A stretch of DNA of 64,000 nucleotides from Gracilibacillus timonensis (GTDB lineage: Bacteria > Bacillota > Bacilli > Bacillales > Amphibacillaceae): positions 1 to 64,000 of the forward strand of contig NZ_FLKH01000009.1 of the NCBI RefSeq assembly GCF_900086715.1, in the 5' to 3' direction. Positions 8,030 through 17,290 of the stretch are shown piece by piece. Each line of letters opens with the position of its first letter. Position 1 is the stretch's first letter. The notes beneath the pieces were generated by a model. The model did no database searches. It saw only the letters and a list, made by a program, of their open reading frames with translations, and was not told the DNA's origin. The translations under genes were made by a program, and so were the position numbers.

Positions 8030-8160
8030 TTATCGATATGTGGTGATATCATACTTACCGTTATCAATGTAGGTACTCGGCTATGCTGTGGGTTGCCATC
8101 AACCTTAGACGCGTTCGTTGTCAATAGTGTAGTGTGAGGTCGGGTTAGATGCCCGTTTAT
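8030..8160 (+). ncRNA. Candidate EAR (eps-associated RNA) antitermination element
   Basis: The gap between epsB and epsC is the position of the EAR element in Bacillales eps operons. EAR lets RNA polymerase read through downstream terminators. The segment is rich in short stems: GATAT/ATATC (8035-8050), TACC/GGTA (about 8056 and 8072), GGTTG-CCAT-CAACC (8091-8104) and CGGG-N7-CCCG (8141-8155). Intrinsic terminators lie inside two downstream eps genes (13272-13312 and 15768-15802). I identify it by position, structure and context, not by a covariance-model match. Confidence 0.55.
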
Positions 8161-8183
8161 ACATAAATGAAGTAGACTTTTAT

Positions 8184-8339
8184 AGCAACGATCATCATAC
8201 TGCTACCTTTCAGCAGAGCTGAAAGGCGTGTGAATGACCATTCACACGAATGGATCCAACGAGGTATGATCAAAAACTCATGCGAGCAAAGACTTGCTTT
8301 CACACGTTTTTGTTACATTTATAAGTTCAACCTATTTAG
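8184..8339 (+). mobile_element. MITE-like element, copy A
   Basis: A block of about 155 bases closely resembles the complement of 58131-58285 and, over its 3-prime half, 33206-33305. Shared strings include ACGAATGGATC, AACGAGGTAT, ATGCGAGCAAAGAC and ATTTATAAGTTCAAC. It contains the palindrome GTGTGAATG-AC-CATTCACAC (8228-8247). It ends 19 bases before the epsC start and has no coding capacity of its own. Confidence 0.65.
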
Positions 8340-8358
8340 AGAAAGGGGAGTGAGAAGA

Positions 8359-10182
8359 GTGACTTATCGCCAGCGCATATCGTTATTTATTATTATTGAT
8401 TCTTGTCTTATTTTAACAGTCTTATTTATTAGTACCCAGCTGATTGATGTGGTGGCTTCTCCGATCTACCTGTCCATTATGATAAGTTGTCTAGCTATAT
8501 TATCTGCGCACCATCTGTTCTCTATAAAGTACAAACTTTATAAAAAGGTTTGGGAATATGCGAGTATTCGAGAATTATTAATTATCCTAAAAGTCGTGAC
8601 TTACTCCACTTTGACAGCTGTTATTATTCATTACTTTTTTACACAAGCATTATCTTTAAAGCTGTTTGTAGTGACTTGGCTGCTTTACCTGTTTTCTATT
8701 GGTGGATCACGTTTGGTGTGGAGGATATATCGCGACACGATCCTGAATAAATCAGAAAATAGAATTCGTACCTTGATTGTTGGAGCTGGCTCTGCTGGGA
8801 CCATGGTGGCCAGACAATTATTAAAGCAAAACGAAGGTCATTTATTGGCTGTTGCTTTTATTGACGACGATCCCAAGAAACATCATTTGGATATCTTAGG
8901 CCTTCCAGTCGTCGGTGGTGTAAGTCAAATAGCAACAGTAGTAAAGAAATGGGAAATTGAACATATAATTATTTCTATTCCTTCTTTAACAAGGAAAGAA
9001 TTAACTATTATTTTTCAAGAATGTGCAAAGACAACGGCAAAAACACAAATTCTACCTTTTCTAGAAGATTTAATTACGGGCAAAGTATCAGTGAATCAGT
9101 TCCGTGATGTGCAAGTGGAAGATTTATTAGGGAGAGACCCAGTGGAGATGGATATGGAAAGTATTTCTGAATATATAACAGGTAAGGTAGTGATGGTTAC
9201 TGGTGCAGGGGGATCGATTGGTTCTGAAATTACCAGACAAGTATCCCGTTTTACCCCTTCTCAGCTCATTCTATTGGGTCATGGTGAAAATAGTATTTAC
9301 TCAATCGAGATGGAGTTAAAGGAAATATATCCGAATCGTTCGATAGAGGTGATGACAGAAATAGCCGATGTACAAGATGCCAAGAAAATGCTGCGCGTGA
9401 TGGAAAAGTATAAGCCAGATGTGGTTTACCATGCGGCTGCGCATAAGCATGTACCTTTGATGGAGCGTAATCCTGAGGAAGCCATCAAAAATAATATGAT
9501 TGGTACTAGAAATGCTGCTCAGGCGGCTGATCAAGCGCATGTTGGTATCTTTGTTATGGTATCAACGGATAAGGCGGTTCATCCAACGAGTGTCATGGGT
9601 GCTTCCAAAAGGCTCGCAGAAATGATTGTCCAAGATATGAATAAACGAAGTGATACGAAATTCGTAACCGTGCGCTTTGGTAATGTGCTAGGCAGTCGTG
9701 GAAGTGTGATTCCCTTATTTAAGAAGCAAATCAAGAATGGCGGACCGGTGACGGTAACCCATCCGGAAATGGTCCGTTATTTTATGACCATTCCAGAAGC
9801 ATCCCGGCTTGTTATGCAAGCAGGTGCCTTAGCGAATGGCGGTGAGGTGTTTGTTCTTGATATGGGGGAGCCAGTAAAGATTATTGATTTGGCGCGGAAC
9901 CTGATCAAATTATCAGGATATGCCGTTGATGATATTGGAATTAGCTACACTGGTATTCGTCCTGGCGAAAAGCTTTACGAGGAGTTATTGCAGGAGAATG
10001 AAGTGCATAACCAGCAAATGTATCCCAACATTTATATTGGAAAAACGACGAATCTCTATATCGATGAAATCACAAAATTGATTGCCAGCTATGACACACT
10101 AGATGCCGATACAGTGAGAGAGCAATTATTGACGTTAGCCAACAACTTGGTGACAAAAGAGCTAGCAGTTGTGAATATCTGA
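8359..10182 (+). CDS. epsC: Membrane-bound UDP-sugar 4,6-dehydratase, EpsC/CapD-like
   Basis: I choose GTG 8359, eight bases after GGGGAG; the frame upstream runs back into the MITE-like element and is not real protein. The 607-residue product has four N-terminal membrane segments, a CoA-binding-like Rossmann domain (LIVGAGSAGTMVARQLL) and a C-terminal SDR domain that begins VVMVTGAGGSIGSEITRQ. It carries a MGASKRLAE lysine in place of the classical YxxxK. Family enzymes convert UDP-GlcNAc to the 4-keto-6-deoxy sugar. This feeds EpsN (17291) and probably the formyltransferase (16465). Confidence 0.9.
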   Translation: MTYRQRISLFIIIDSCLILTVLFISTQLIDVVASPIYLSIMISCLAILSAHHLFSIKYKLYKKVWEYASIRELLIILKVVTYSTLTAVIIHYFFTQALSLKLFVVTWLLYLFSIGGSRLVWRIYRDTILNKSENRIRTLIVGAGSAGTMVARQLLKQNEGHLLAVAFIDDDPKKHHLDILGLPVVGGVSQIATVVKKWEIEHIIISIPSLTRKELTIIFQECAKTTAKTQILPFLEDLITGKVSVNQFRDVQVEDLLGRDPVEMDMESISEYITGKVVMVTGAGGSIGSEITRQVSRFTPSQLILLGHGENSIYSIEMELKEIYPNRSIEVMTEIADVQDAKKMLRVMEKYKPDVVYHAAAHKHVPLMERNPEEAIKNNMIGTRNAAQAADQAHVGIFVMVSTDKAVHPTSVMGASKRLAEMIVQDMNKRSDTKFVTVRFGNVLGSRGSVIPLFKKQIKNGGPVTVTHPEMVRYFMTIPEASRLVMQAGALANGGEVFVLDMGEPVKIIDLARNLIKLSGYAVDDIGISYTGIRPGEKLYEELLQENEVHNQQMYPNIYIGKTTNLYIDEITKLIASYDTLDADTVREQLLTLANNLVTKELAVVNI

Positions 10183-10210
10183 CATAAAACGGTGGAAGGG
10201 GGAGCTTTAC

Positions 10211-11365
10211 ATGGCTCATAAAATATTATTTTGTGCAACCGTCGACTATCATTTTAAGGCGTTTCATTTACCGTATATGCAGTGGTTTCAAAAGCAGGGC
10301 TGGGAAGTACATGTGGCAGCAGCAGGAAATATCAATTTGCCCTACACCAATCAACAATACCGTATTGCGATTCAGCGATCTCCTTTTCATCGATCGAATC
10401 TAGCAGCTTATAAGCAACTAAAAGAAATTATCGATCAAAATCATTATACTATGATTCATTGTCACACTCCATTTGGTGGGGTACTCGCCAGACTAGCGGC
10501 AAGAGAGACTAGGAAACAGGGAACGAGAGTTTTGTATACGGCACACGGATTTCATTTTTGTAAAGGGGCACCAGTAGCAAATTGGCTGTTCTATTATCCG
10601 ATTGAAAAATATTTGTCAAGATATACCGATGCACTTATCCTCATTAATCAAGAAGACTATGAGTTGGCAAAAAAACATAAATTCCATGCGACATCTATTG
10701 AACATGTACACGGAGTTGGTGTGGATACCGAGAAATATAAGCCTATAGATAAGCAGAAAAAAAGAGAGTTGCGCAAGTCATTGGGATATCAAGCCGATGA
10801 CTTTTTATTATTTTATGCAGCAGAATTTAATAAAAATAAAAATCAGCAATTACTTGTACATGCCATGGCACTCGTGCAAGAGCAAGTGCCAAACGCACGA
10901 TTATTGCTTGCAGGAGAAGGGCCGTTATTCGAGCACTGTCAACAGCTGGCGAGTGAGCTGGGTGTTGTCGACAGGATTGATTTCCTTGGTTTTCGCAAGG
11001 ATATCGATCAGCTTTTGCCCATGTGTGATGTAGGGGTGGCCTCCAGTTTAAGGGAAGGTTTGCCTGTTAATATCATGGAGACGATGGCCTGTGGCTTACC
11101 GGTTGTGGCAGTTGATAATCGCGGGCACCGAGAACTGATTGATCATAATAAGTCTGGTTGGCTGCTTTCAAGTCCTCATGCCCTTGATTTTGCGAACCAA
11201 TTAATTGATGTGTCCAAGATGGCAGAAACCGAGTTGATGTTTGGCAAGTATGCCAGAGAAAAAATCGAATCGTTATATACCGTAGATAGAATACTGATGG
11301 AAAAAAGGAAAGTGTACGAAAAGTACATGGAGGAATGGAGGGGGATGCGGTGGGCAGTCCATTAA
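10211..11365 (+). CDS. epsD: GT4 family glycosyltransferase, EpsD-like
   Basis: The 384-residue GT-B fold enzyme starts HKILFCATVDYHFKAFHLP, closely resembling EpsD. An N-terminal acceptor domain carries IHCHTPFGGVLARLAAR, and a C-terminal nucleotide-sugar domain carries EGLPVNIMETMACGLPVVA (the E-x7-E motif). A strong GGAAGGGGG ribosome site precedes the ATG. It adds one sugar to the lipid-linked repeat unit on the cytoplasmic face. The donor sugar is not predictable. Confidence 0.85.
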   Translation: MAHKILFCATVDYHFKAFHLPYMQWFQKQGWEVHVAAAGNINLPYTNQQYRIAIQRSPFHRSNLAAYKQLKEIIDQNHYTMIHCHTPFGGVLARLAARETRKQGTRVLYTAHGFHFCKGAPVANWLFYYPIEKYLSRYTDALILINQEDYELAKKHKFHATSIEHVHGVGVDTEKYKPIDKQKKRELRKSLGYQADDFLLFYAAEFNKNKNQQLLVHAMALVQEQVPNARLLLAGEGPLFEHCQQLASELGVVDRIDFLGFRKDIDQLLPMCDVGVASSLREGLPVNIMETMACGLPVVAVDNRGHRELIDHNKSGWLLSSPHALDFANQLIDVSKMAETELMFGKYAREKIESLYTVDRILMEKRKVYEKYMEEWRGMRWAVH

Positions 11366-12468
11366 GAGTGTTGCATGTAGTTGTGAATATGAATCGTGGT
11401 GGTGCGGAAACGCTTCTTATGAACATATACCAAAACATCGACCGAGAAAAAATCCAATTCGATTTCCTAACCTGTAAAGAAGGCGTATTCGACAAAGAAA
11501 TTGAAGCACTTGGCGGGGAAGTTCACCGGATCCCTTATCTGACGGAAGCGGGTCATTCTGGTTATCTACAGGCATTGGATCATTTTTTTGCTGAACATAA
11601 GACGTATCAGATTGTCCATGCTCATATGGATAAGATGAGCGGCTTGGTGATGCGCTCTGCCAAAAAATCTGGTATTCCCGTGCGAATTGCTCATAGTCAT
11701 AATACGAGAAGTGAAGGACATTTTTTAATCAAATTGTATAAGTGGTATGCCGGTCTTTTGATTTCATCCAATACCACTCAGCAATATGCCTGTTCCCAAG
11801 CGGCGGCGGAATGGCTATTTCGGTCGAAGTCACAACACACCTTCATCGTAAATAATGGGATTAATATCGAGCAATTTACTTATTCTGAGCAAAAAAGAAG
11901 ATTGATGCGAGAGAGATTTGCTATTGCTGATGACACACTGGTTCTTGGCCATGTCGGCAGGTTCCATCCACAAAAGAATCACACCTTTTTAATCGAGCTT
12001 TTTCATCAAGTAAGCAAAGAAATAACCAATACCTTGCTTATCTTGGTTGGTAATGGTCCTGATCGAACAAAAATGGAAACCAAGGTAAAGGATTTAAAAC
12101 TGGAACGTAAAGTGAAGTTCCTTGGGGTGAGAGACGATATTCCTGACTTGTTGCAAATGTTTGACCTGTTTGTCTTTCCGTCTTTCTTTGAAGGTTTGCC
12201 TGTTACGCTGATTGAGGCTCAAACTGCCGGATTGCCATGTATCATCTCTGATTCGATTACGGAGGAAGTGGATATGGATTTGGGATTAGTACACCGCTTG
12301 CCGTTAGTGGACCAAGCTTCATGGACACGAAAGATGATCGACATTACCAATCAACCGGTTTCTCGAATATTGGCCAAACGAGGAGTGCTAACAGAAGATT
12401 TTGACATTCAGAAGATCGCTCAAACACTACAACAACATTATCTAACAACAAAAGGAGGTGTGCTATGA
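11350..12468 (+). CDS. epsF: GT4 family glycosyltransferase, EpsF-like
   Basis: Start GTG 11350 is chosen because GGAGGGGG ends five bases before it; the in-frame ATG at 11335 is almost on a ribosome site. The 372-residue GT-B enzyme begins MGSPLRVLHVVVNMNRGGAETLL, the EpsF signature. It has IVHAHMDK and, in the donor domain, FEGLPVTLIEAQTAGLPCI. The gene at 18843-19997 is a clear paralogue. The donor is unknown. The end overlaps the next gene by four bases. Confidence 0.85.
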   Translation: MGSPLRVLHVVVNMNRGGAETLLMNIYQNIDREKIQFDFLTCKEGVFDKEIEALGGEVHRIPYLTEAGHSGYLQALDHFFAEHKTYQIVHAHMDKMSGLVMRSAKKSGIPVRIAHSHNTRSEGHFLIKLYKWYAGLLISSNTTQQYACSQAAAEWLFRSKSQHTFIVNNGINIEQFTYSEQKRRLMRERFAIADDTLVLGHVGRFHPQKNHTFLIELFHQVSKEITNTLLILVGNGPDRTKMETKVKDLKLERKVKFLGVRDDIPDLLQMFDLFVFPSFFEGLPVTLIEAQTAGLPCIISDSITEEVDMDLGLVHRLPLVDQASWTRKMIDITNQPVSRILAKRGVLTEDFDIQKIAQTLQQHYLTTKGGVL

Positions 12469-13355
12469 AGCAACTGACTGTGTTTACCCCTACGTATAAT
12501 CGGGCCTACTGTCTGCACCACTGTTATGAAAGCCTGAAAAGACAAACTTGTAAAGATTTTGTTTGGTTAGTGATCGATGATGGTTCCACCGACAATACAA
12601 GGGAGTTGGTCAAAAGATGGCAGCATGAGGAGGAGCTGGAAATACACTACTGTTGGCAAGAAAATCAAGGTATGCACGGTGCTCATAATACAGCCTATCA
12701 AAAAATAGAAACGGAGTTGAACGTGTGCATCGATTCCGATGATTATATGCCCGATGATGGCGTTGCAAAAATCCTTTATTTTTGGGCTGTACATGGGAAT
12801 GAAAAAGTGAGTGGCATGGCTGGGCTTGATGCTGATAAAGAAGGTAACATCATTGGCAAGCCATTTCCGCAAGGCTTAATGCAGGCGACACTGTTTGATG
12901 TCTATTATAAACATGCTGTAACAGGTGATAAGAAGTTAGTTTATCGCACCGAGCTAACTAAGAAATATCCCTATCCGATTTTTAAAGACGAAAAATATGT
13001 CGGATTAGCCTACAAATATTATATGTTAGACAAGGATTATGAACTATTACTTATGAATGACGTTCTCTGTCATGTCGAATATCTAGCAGATGGTTCATCC
13101 TTAAATATGGTAAGACAATATCGCAAAAATCCACTTGGCTTTTCTTTTTATCGTAAAGCACTTATGCAGTTGCCTTTTGCTAATACGACATTTAAATTCA
13201 GGCAGGCGGTTCATTATGTATCCAGTAATCTCATAAGTAAAAACAAAGCATTTTTACAAGAAACACCTGCTAAAACCCTAACGACATTCGCTATTCCGTT
13301 GGGTTTTTTATTATATGTATATGTTGCTTCAAAGACGAGCAAGGCAAGTAGCTGA
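12465..13355 (+). CDS. GT2 family glycosyltransferase
   Basis: The 296-residue GT-A enzyme has the N-terminal FTPTYNRAYCLHHCY, the IDDGSTDNT loop (38-46) and the metal-binding DSDD (90-93). The last 25 residues form a hydrophobic segment (TFAIPLGFLLYVYVA) that may anchor it to the membrane. An intrinsic-terminator-like hairpin lies inside the 3-prime coding part at 13272-13312. AAAGGAGGTG precedes the ATG, and the start overlaps the EpsF stop. Confidence 0.8.
   Translation: MKQLTVFTPTYNRAYCLHHCYESLKRQTCKDFVWLVIDDGSTDNTRELVKRWQHEEELEIHYCWQENQGMHGAHNTAYQKIETELNVCIDSDDYMPDDGVAKILYFWAVHGNEKVSGMAGLDADKEGNIIGKPFPQGLMQATLFDVYYKHAVTGDKKLVYRTELTKKYPYPIFKDEKYVGLAYKYYMLDKDYELLLMNDVLCHVEYLADGSSLNMVRQYRKNPLGFSFYRKALMQLPFANTTFKFRQAVHYVSSNLISKNKAFLQETPAKTLTTFAIPLGFLLYVYVASKTSKASS
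13272..13312 (+). terminator. Intrinsic terminator-like hairpin inside a glycosyltransferase gene
   Basis: AAACCC-T-AACG pairs with CGTT-GGGTTT across a 13-base loop, followed by six T residues. Coding continues for 43 bases beyond. Such a site would stop most transcripts unless polymerase is modified, which is what EAR does in Bacillus subtilis eps. Confidence 0.55.
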
Positions 13356-13368
13356 AAGGATATAACCC

Positions 13369-14445
13369 ATGACCTTACTTTGGATCAACCTTGTTGTTGT
13401 ATTTCTTTTTTCTGTGTCTGCAAGATATTTTGCCAAAACGGTACCAGATATGGGGCGGTCGGCTTATTTAAAACCAAATAAGCTGTTGGTATTTGGTGCA
13501 TGCTTGTCACTTATTCTAATTTCTGGTCTCCGAAGTGGGATAGGTGATACCTACAATTATCGAAATATCTTTGAAACAAAGGATTTCACCTGGGAATATA
13601 TCACTTCGGAAGGTGACATCGGGTTTGGGCTTCTTCAAGTCCTAATCAAAAACTATATTTCGGAGGATTCACAAGTCCTGCTTATTATCACGGCACTTGT
13701 AACAAATGTACTGATTATCATGGTTTTATACAAATATTCCCGGCTGTTGGAACTCAGTTTATATGTCTATATTACGGGCGGCTTATTTTTAATTTCGATG
13801 AATGGGATTAGACAACTATTGGCGGCAGCGATTGCTTTTACGGCCATCAAGTTTTTGATGAGTGGTCATTTTTTAAAATATGCGCTGATTGTTATGTTTG
13901 CTTCCTTCTTTCACAAGAGTGCACTCATTCTGCTTCCTATGTATTTTTTGGTCCGATTGAAGGCATGGTCAAAGGCGACGATTGCCTTAATTATATTTTC
14001 CGTTGTGGTCGTCATCGGATATGAACAATTTTCTGCTTTATTATTTACTGCTTTGGAGGATTCACAGTACAGTGCATATGATGAGTTTGCAGAAGGTGGG
14101 GCCAATATTATTCGGGTTGCAGTAGAGGCAAGCCCGCTTTTTGTTGCCTTTTTAGGGAGGAAGAAGCTGAAACATCTTTTCCGCCACAGTGATTTTGTTG
14201 TGAATATGGCGTTAGTAGGCTTAGTTTTTATGGTTATTTCTACGCAAGAATGGATTTTTGCCAGGGTATCGATCTATTTTCAGCTTTATCAGCTGATTCT
14301 TATTTCATGGATACCTAAGTTATTTCGAAGTAAAGATCAGAAGCTTATTTATTTGCTGTTGATCGTTAGTTATTTTATGTTTTATTACTATGAGTCGGTT
14401 GTGACGTTGAATATCGAGTATATCAGCGAATTTTTAACCTGGTGA
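13369..14445 (+). CDS. epsG: EpsG family polysaccharide polymerase
   Basis: The 358-residue protein has about ten membrane segments and the EpsG family landmarks: an early SGLRSGIGDTYNYRNIF motif (about 52-68), GFGLLQVLIKNY, and a central NGIRQLLAAAIAFTAIKFL followed by FFHKSALILLP. EpsG acts as the Wzy-like polymerase that joins lipid-linked repeat units outside the membrane. It starts 13 bases after the GT2 gene. Confidence 0.85.
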   Translation: MTLLWINLVVVFLFSVSARYFAKTVPDMGRSAYLKPNKLLVFGACLSLILISGLRSGIGDTYNYRNIFETKDFTWEYITSEGDIGFGLLQVLIKNYISEDSQVLLIITALVTNVLIIMVLYKYSRLLELSLYVYITGGLFLISMNGIRQLLAAAIAFTAIKFLMSGHFLKYALIVMFASFFHKSALILLPMYFLVRLKAWSKATIALIIFSVVVVIGYEQFSALLFTALEDSQYSAYDEFAEGGANIIRVAVEASPLFVAFLGRKKLKHLFRHSDFVVNMALVGLVFMVISTQEWIFARVSIYFQLYQLILISWIPKLFRSKDQKLIYLLLIVSYFMFYYYESVVTLNIEYISEFLTW

Positions 14446-14747
14446 GCAAAAGATCACTTGATAACCTGGAATGAACCTGAGTAATGATAAGACGAGCTAG
14501 TTCAACTATCCCATATCGTAAAGTGGATCGTTTTTGACCGCTTTGGAAACAGGCTTCACTTCTAAGTATAGGAAACTCGATGAAGATGTTCTTTGCCTGA
14601 ATCGCTTGTTAACTTATGCTCTGTGGATAAAAGTGAAGGGATTGGGTGATCGCACATATATTTTCTAAAAATAACAACCTAGTGTTTTACATGGACCGGG
14701 CTGTCTTTTGTCTGGTTTTTTCTAACGAATTTAAGGGAGGGAAACAA
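14446..14747. other. Intergenic region between epsG and galE
   Basis: About 300 bases with no supportable gene. A lone SinR half site (GTTCTTT near 14587) is present without a partner. An in-frame extension of galE upstream to 14646 has no ribosome site and was not used. No promoter is obvious. Confidence 0.45.
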
Positions 14748-15812
14748 ATGACGATTCTTGTAACGGGTGGGGCTGGGTATATTGGGAGTCATACATGTGT
14801 CGAGCTCCTCCAACACGGATATGACATTATTGTTGTCGATAACTTCTCCAATAGTCGTCCAGAATCATTGCACAGAGTAAAACAAATCACAGGAAGGACA
14901 TTCCAGACGTATTACATTAATCTTTTAGATAAAAAAAGCGTAGAAAAGGTCTTTCTTGATCATCAAATAGACGCTGTGATTCATTTTGCAGGCCTAAAAG
15001 CGGTCGGAGAATCCGTGACAGTCCCTTTACAGTATTATCAACATAACGTAAAAGGCAGTCTAATCTTGTTTGAGGTAATGGAGCAATTCTCCGTGAAAAA
15101 ACTAATCTTTAGTTCTTCGGCTACGGTCTATGGTAACCCGAAAACAGTGCCCATCACAGAAGATGCAGAGCTGAGGGCTACGAATCCATACGGCCGAACG
15201 AAACAGATGATCGAAGAAATATTACTCGATACAGCCCATGCGGATTCGTCATGGAGTATTGCCTTATTACGTTATTTTAATCCAATCGGGGCACATGAAA
15301 GTGGGCTTATCGGTGAAGATCCGGAGGGACCACCGAATAATCTCCTGCCGTATATTTCGCAAATTGCGATTGGCAGAAGGGAACAACTTCGAATATTCGG
15401 GAATAATTACCCCACAGCGGATGGAACTGGAGTACGAGATTATATCCATGTCATCGATCTGGCAATGGGACACTTAAAAGCGTTGGAATACATGCAAAAA
15501 AATCATGGCATAGAAGCCTATAATTTAGGTACAGGCAAGGGCTATAGTGTACTTGAGGTAGTGGACGCCTTTGAGAAGGTGTCAGGAAATCAAATTCCTT
15601 ACACCTTTGTCAAGCGACGGCCAGGTGATATTAGCAGTTGTTTTGCCGATCCTGCGAAAGCGAAAAAACAGTTAGCTTGGCAAGCCATGAGAGGAATCGA
15701 GGAAATGTGCGCCGATGCTTGGCGCTGGCAAAGAAATAATCCAACTGGATATCGCATCATAAGCGAAAAAACACCGTTGCAAAAGCCAACATCGGTGTTT
15801 TTAATGCATTAG
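14748..15812 (+). CDS. galE: UDP-glucose 4-epimerase
   Basis: Start ATG 14748 follows GGGAGG by seven bases. The 354-residue extended SDR has the NAD motif GGAGYIG (7-13), FSSSATVYGNP with the catalytic Ser, and the YGRTK motif (Y-x3-K). It interconverts UDP-Glc and UDP-Gal, or the N-acetyl forms, to supply the eps glycosyltransferases. The last 16 or so residues extend beyond the usual 338-residue length and coincide with a terminator-like hairpin. Confidence 0.9.
   Translation: MTILVTGGAGYIGSHTCVELLQHGYDIIVVDNFSNSRPESLHRVKQITGRTFQTYYINLLDKKSVEKVFLDHQIDAVIHFAGLKAVGESVTVPLQYYQHNVKGSLILFEVMEQFSVKKLIFSSSATVYGNPKTVPITEDAELRATNPYGRTKQMIEEILLDTAHADSSWSIALLRYFNPIGAHESGLIGEDPEGPPNNLLPYISQIAIGRREQLRIFGNNYPTADGTGVRDYIHVIDLAMGHLKALEYMQKNHGIEAYNLGTGKGYSVLEVVDAFEKVSGNQIPYTFVKRRPGDISSCFADPAKAKKQLAWQAMRGIEEMCADAWRWQRNNPTGYRIISEKTPLQKPTSVFLMH
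15768..15802 (+). terminator. Intrinsic terminator-like hairpin at the end of galE
   Basis: AAAAACACCG-TTG pairs with CAA-CAT-CGGTGTTTTT: a ten-base main stem plus an inner three-base stem, then a T-run. It overlaps the final galE codons and precedes epsL by 25 bases. The eps operon would need read-through here. Confidence 0.6.
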
Positions 15813-15827
15813 GTGGTGATCAGCGCC

Positions 15828-16463
15828 ATGAGTATGCTCAAAATACCTATCTATCGAACCTATCTCAAGAGACCGATGGATTTGATCTTATCACTCCTTG
15901 CCATTATCGTGCTAAGCCCGGTATTCCTAGTGATCGCCATTTTGGTAAAAACGAAATTAGGTAGTCCCATCCTTTTTAAACAAGAACGACCTGGTTTGCA
16001 GGAAGAAATCTTTTGGATGTATAAGTTTCGAACCATGACCGATGCGCGAGATGAAAAAGGAAATATGCTTCCTGATGATCGGAGATTAACGAGGTTTGGC
16101 AGCTTGCTTCGGGCAACCTCTCTAGATGAGCTGCCGGAATTATTTAACATTGTGAAAGGCGACATGTCACTTATTGGACCGCGTCCGCTACTGGTACAGT
16201 ATTTGCCTCTATATAATCAGCAGCAGCGACGGCGCCATGAAGTAAGGCCGGGGTTATCAGGATTGGCTCAGGTCAATGGAAGAAATGCCATTAGCTGGCA
16301 GGAAAAGTTTCGATTGGATGTTGAATATGTCGATCATGTCTGTTTCGCATTAGATTGGAAAATTATCATAACCACTATCAAAAGTGTATTTTTAAAAGAA
16401 GGGATCCATCAGGAAGAACAAGCAACGGTTCAATACTTCGCAGGGAATTCGGAGGATGTATAA
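15828..16463 (+). CDS. epsL: Undecaprenyl-phosphate sugar phosphotransferase, EpsL-like
   Basis: Start ATG 15828 lies eight bases after AGGTGGTGAT. The 211-residue enzyme has one N-terminal membrane helix (about 14-34) after KRPMDL, then the bacterial sugar-transferase signatures YKFRTMTDAR, SLDELPELFNIVKGDMSLIGPRP and RPGLSGLAQVNGRN. It is a PglC/EpsL-type enzyme that transfers a sugar-1-phosphate to undecaprenyl phosphate and starts the repeat unit. The neighbouring formyltransferase and EpsN suggest the first sugar is a modified bacillosamine. Confidence 0.9.
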   Translation: MSMLKIPIYRTYLKRPMDLILSLLAIIVLSPVFLVIAILVKTKLGSPILFKQERPGLQEEIFWMYKFRTMTDARDEKGNMLPDDRRLTRFGSLLRATSLDELPELFNIVKGDMSLIGPRPLLVQYLPLYNQQQRRRHEVRPGLSGLAQVNGRNAISWQEKFRLDVEYVDHVCFALDWKIIITTIKSVFLKEGIHQEEQATVQYFAGNSEDV

Positions 16464-16464
16464 A

Positions 16465-17259
16465 ATGAAAATGATATTTATGGGAAGAAAAAAGTATGCC
16501 GCAGAGTTGTTAGAGTGGACGTTAAGTCAAGGGGTGGAGATTGTCGCCGTCGTTACCGATTCTCATTTTCCTAACTCACCAACGGCACAAAAAGCTTCTG
16601 AATTAAGAATACCCGTTATAACCATGGAAGATGTGGAGCAAATGCTAATGGACCCGTATCATTCGATCGATGTCATTATTTCTTATTTATATTGGAAAAA
16701 GATAAAGGAACCACTAATTAGTGGACCTCGATATGGCTGTATTAACTTTCATCCAGCGTTATTACCGGAGTGGAAAGGTACTGCCGGATATAATGTGGCG
16801 ATTTTGAATAAGCTTGTTGAGTGGGGAGCAACGGCACATTATGTGGATCGTGAAATTGACACAGGGGATATCATCCGTACCTTTTCCTTTAACTTTGATT
16901 ATCGAATGGAGACAGCTGCTAGTTTAGAAAAGAAAACACAAGAAATACAAGTGGAACTATACAAGAGTGTGCTCTTAGACATCTTAACCAATGGGAGACT
17001 CCCTTCGATCCAACAAGGGCCAAATCAGGGAAGATATATTACAAGACTAGAGATGGAAGAAATGAAAAGAATAGATTTAATCAACGACGATATTGATTTG
17101 AAAATTAGAGCGTTTTGGTTTCCGCCATATAATGGGGCTTTTATTGAAGTGAAGGGAAAGAAATACACCTTGATTAACGATTTTATCTTGAAACAATTAA
17201 TGACCAAAGACAGCACGGCAGCTGTTGTACGTGCGCAAAAAAATCTAATAAAGCATTAA
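16465..17259 (+). CDS. Formyltransferase family protein, probable amino-sugar N-formyltransferase
   Basis: Start ATG 16465 is nine bases after GGAGG. The 264-residue protein has the formyltransferase fold with the catalytic triad visible: Asn94 and His96 in INFHPALLPEWKGT, and Asp132 in HYVDREIDTGDI. The shorter, divergent C-terminal part is not the tRNA-binding domain of Fmt. It sits between epsL and epsN, where Bacillus subtilis has the acetyltransferase EpsM. The likely reaction is N10-formyl-THF-dependent formylation of the 4-amino group made by EpsN. The exact substrate is inference. Confidence 0.75.
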   Translation: MKMIFMGRKKYAAELLEWTLSQGVEIVAVVTDSHFPNSPTAQKASELRIPVITMEDVEQMLMDPYHSIDVIISYLYWKKIKEPLISGPRYGCINFHPALLPEWKGTAGYNVAILNKLVEWGATAHYVDREIDTGDIIRTFSFNFDYRMETAASLEKKTQEIQVELYKSVLLDILTNGRLPSIQQGPNQGRYITRLEMEEMKRIDLINDDIDLKIRAFWFPPYNGAFIEVKGKKYTLINDFILKQLMTKDSTAAVVRAQKNLIKH

Positions 17260-17290
17260 AAAGGATGTTTAAAAAAAGGTGGTGTTTTCG

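Noticed and set aside
8230-8358. Longer N-terminus for the EpsC-like protein
   Set aside because: This upstream part lies within a dispersed MITE-like repeat, and GTG 8359 has a good ribosome site and matches the usual family start.
14581-14596. SinR site between epsG and galE
   Set aside because: Only one half site (GTTCTTT) is present, without the inverted partner at the spacing seen at the four strong operators.
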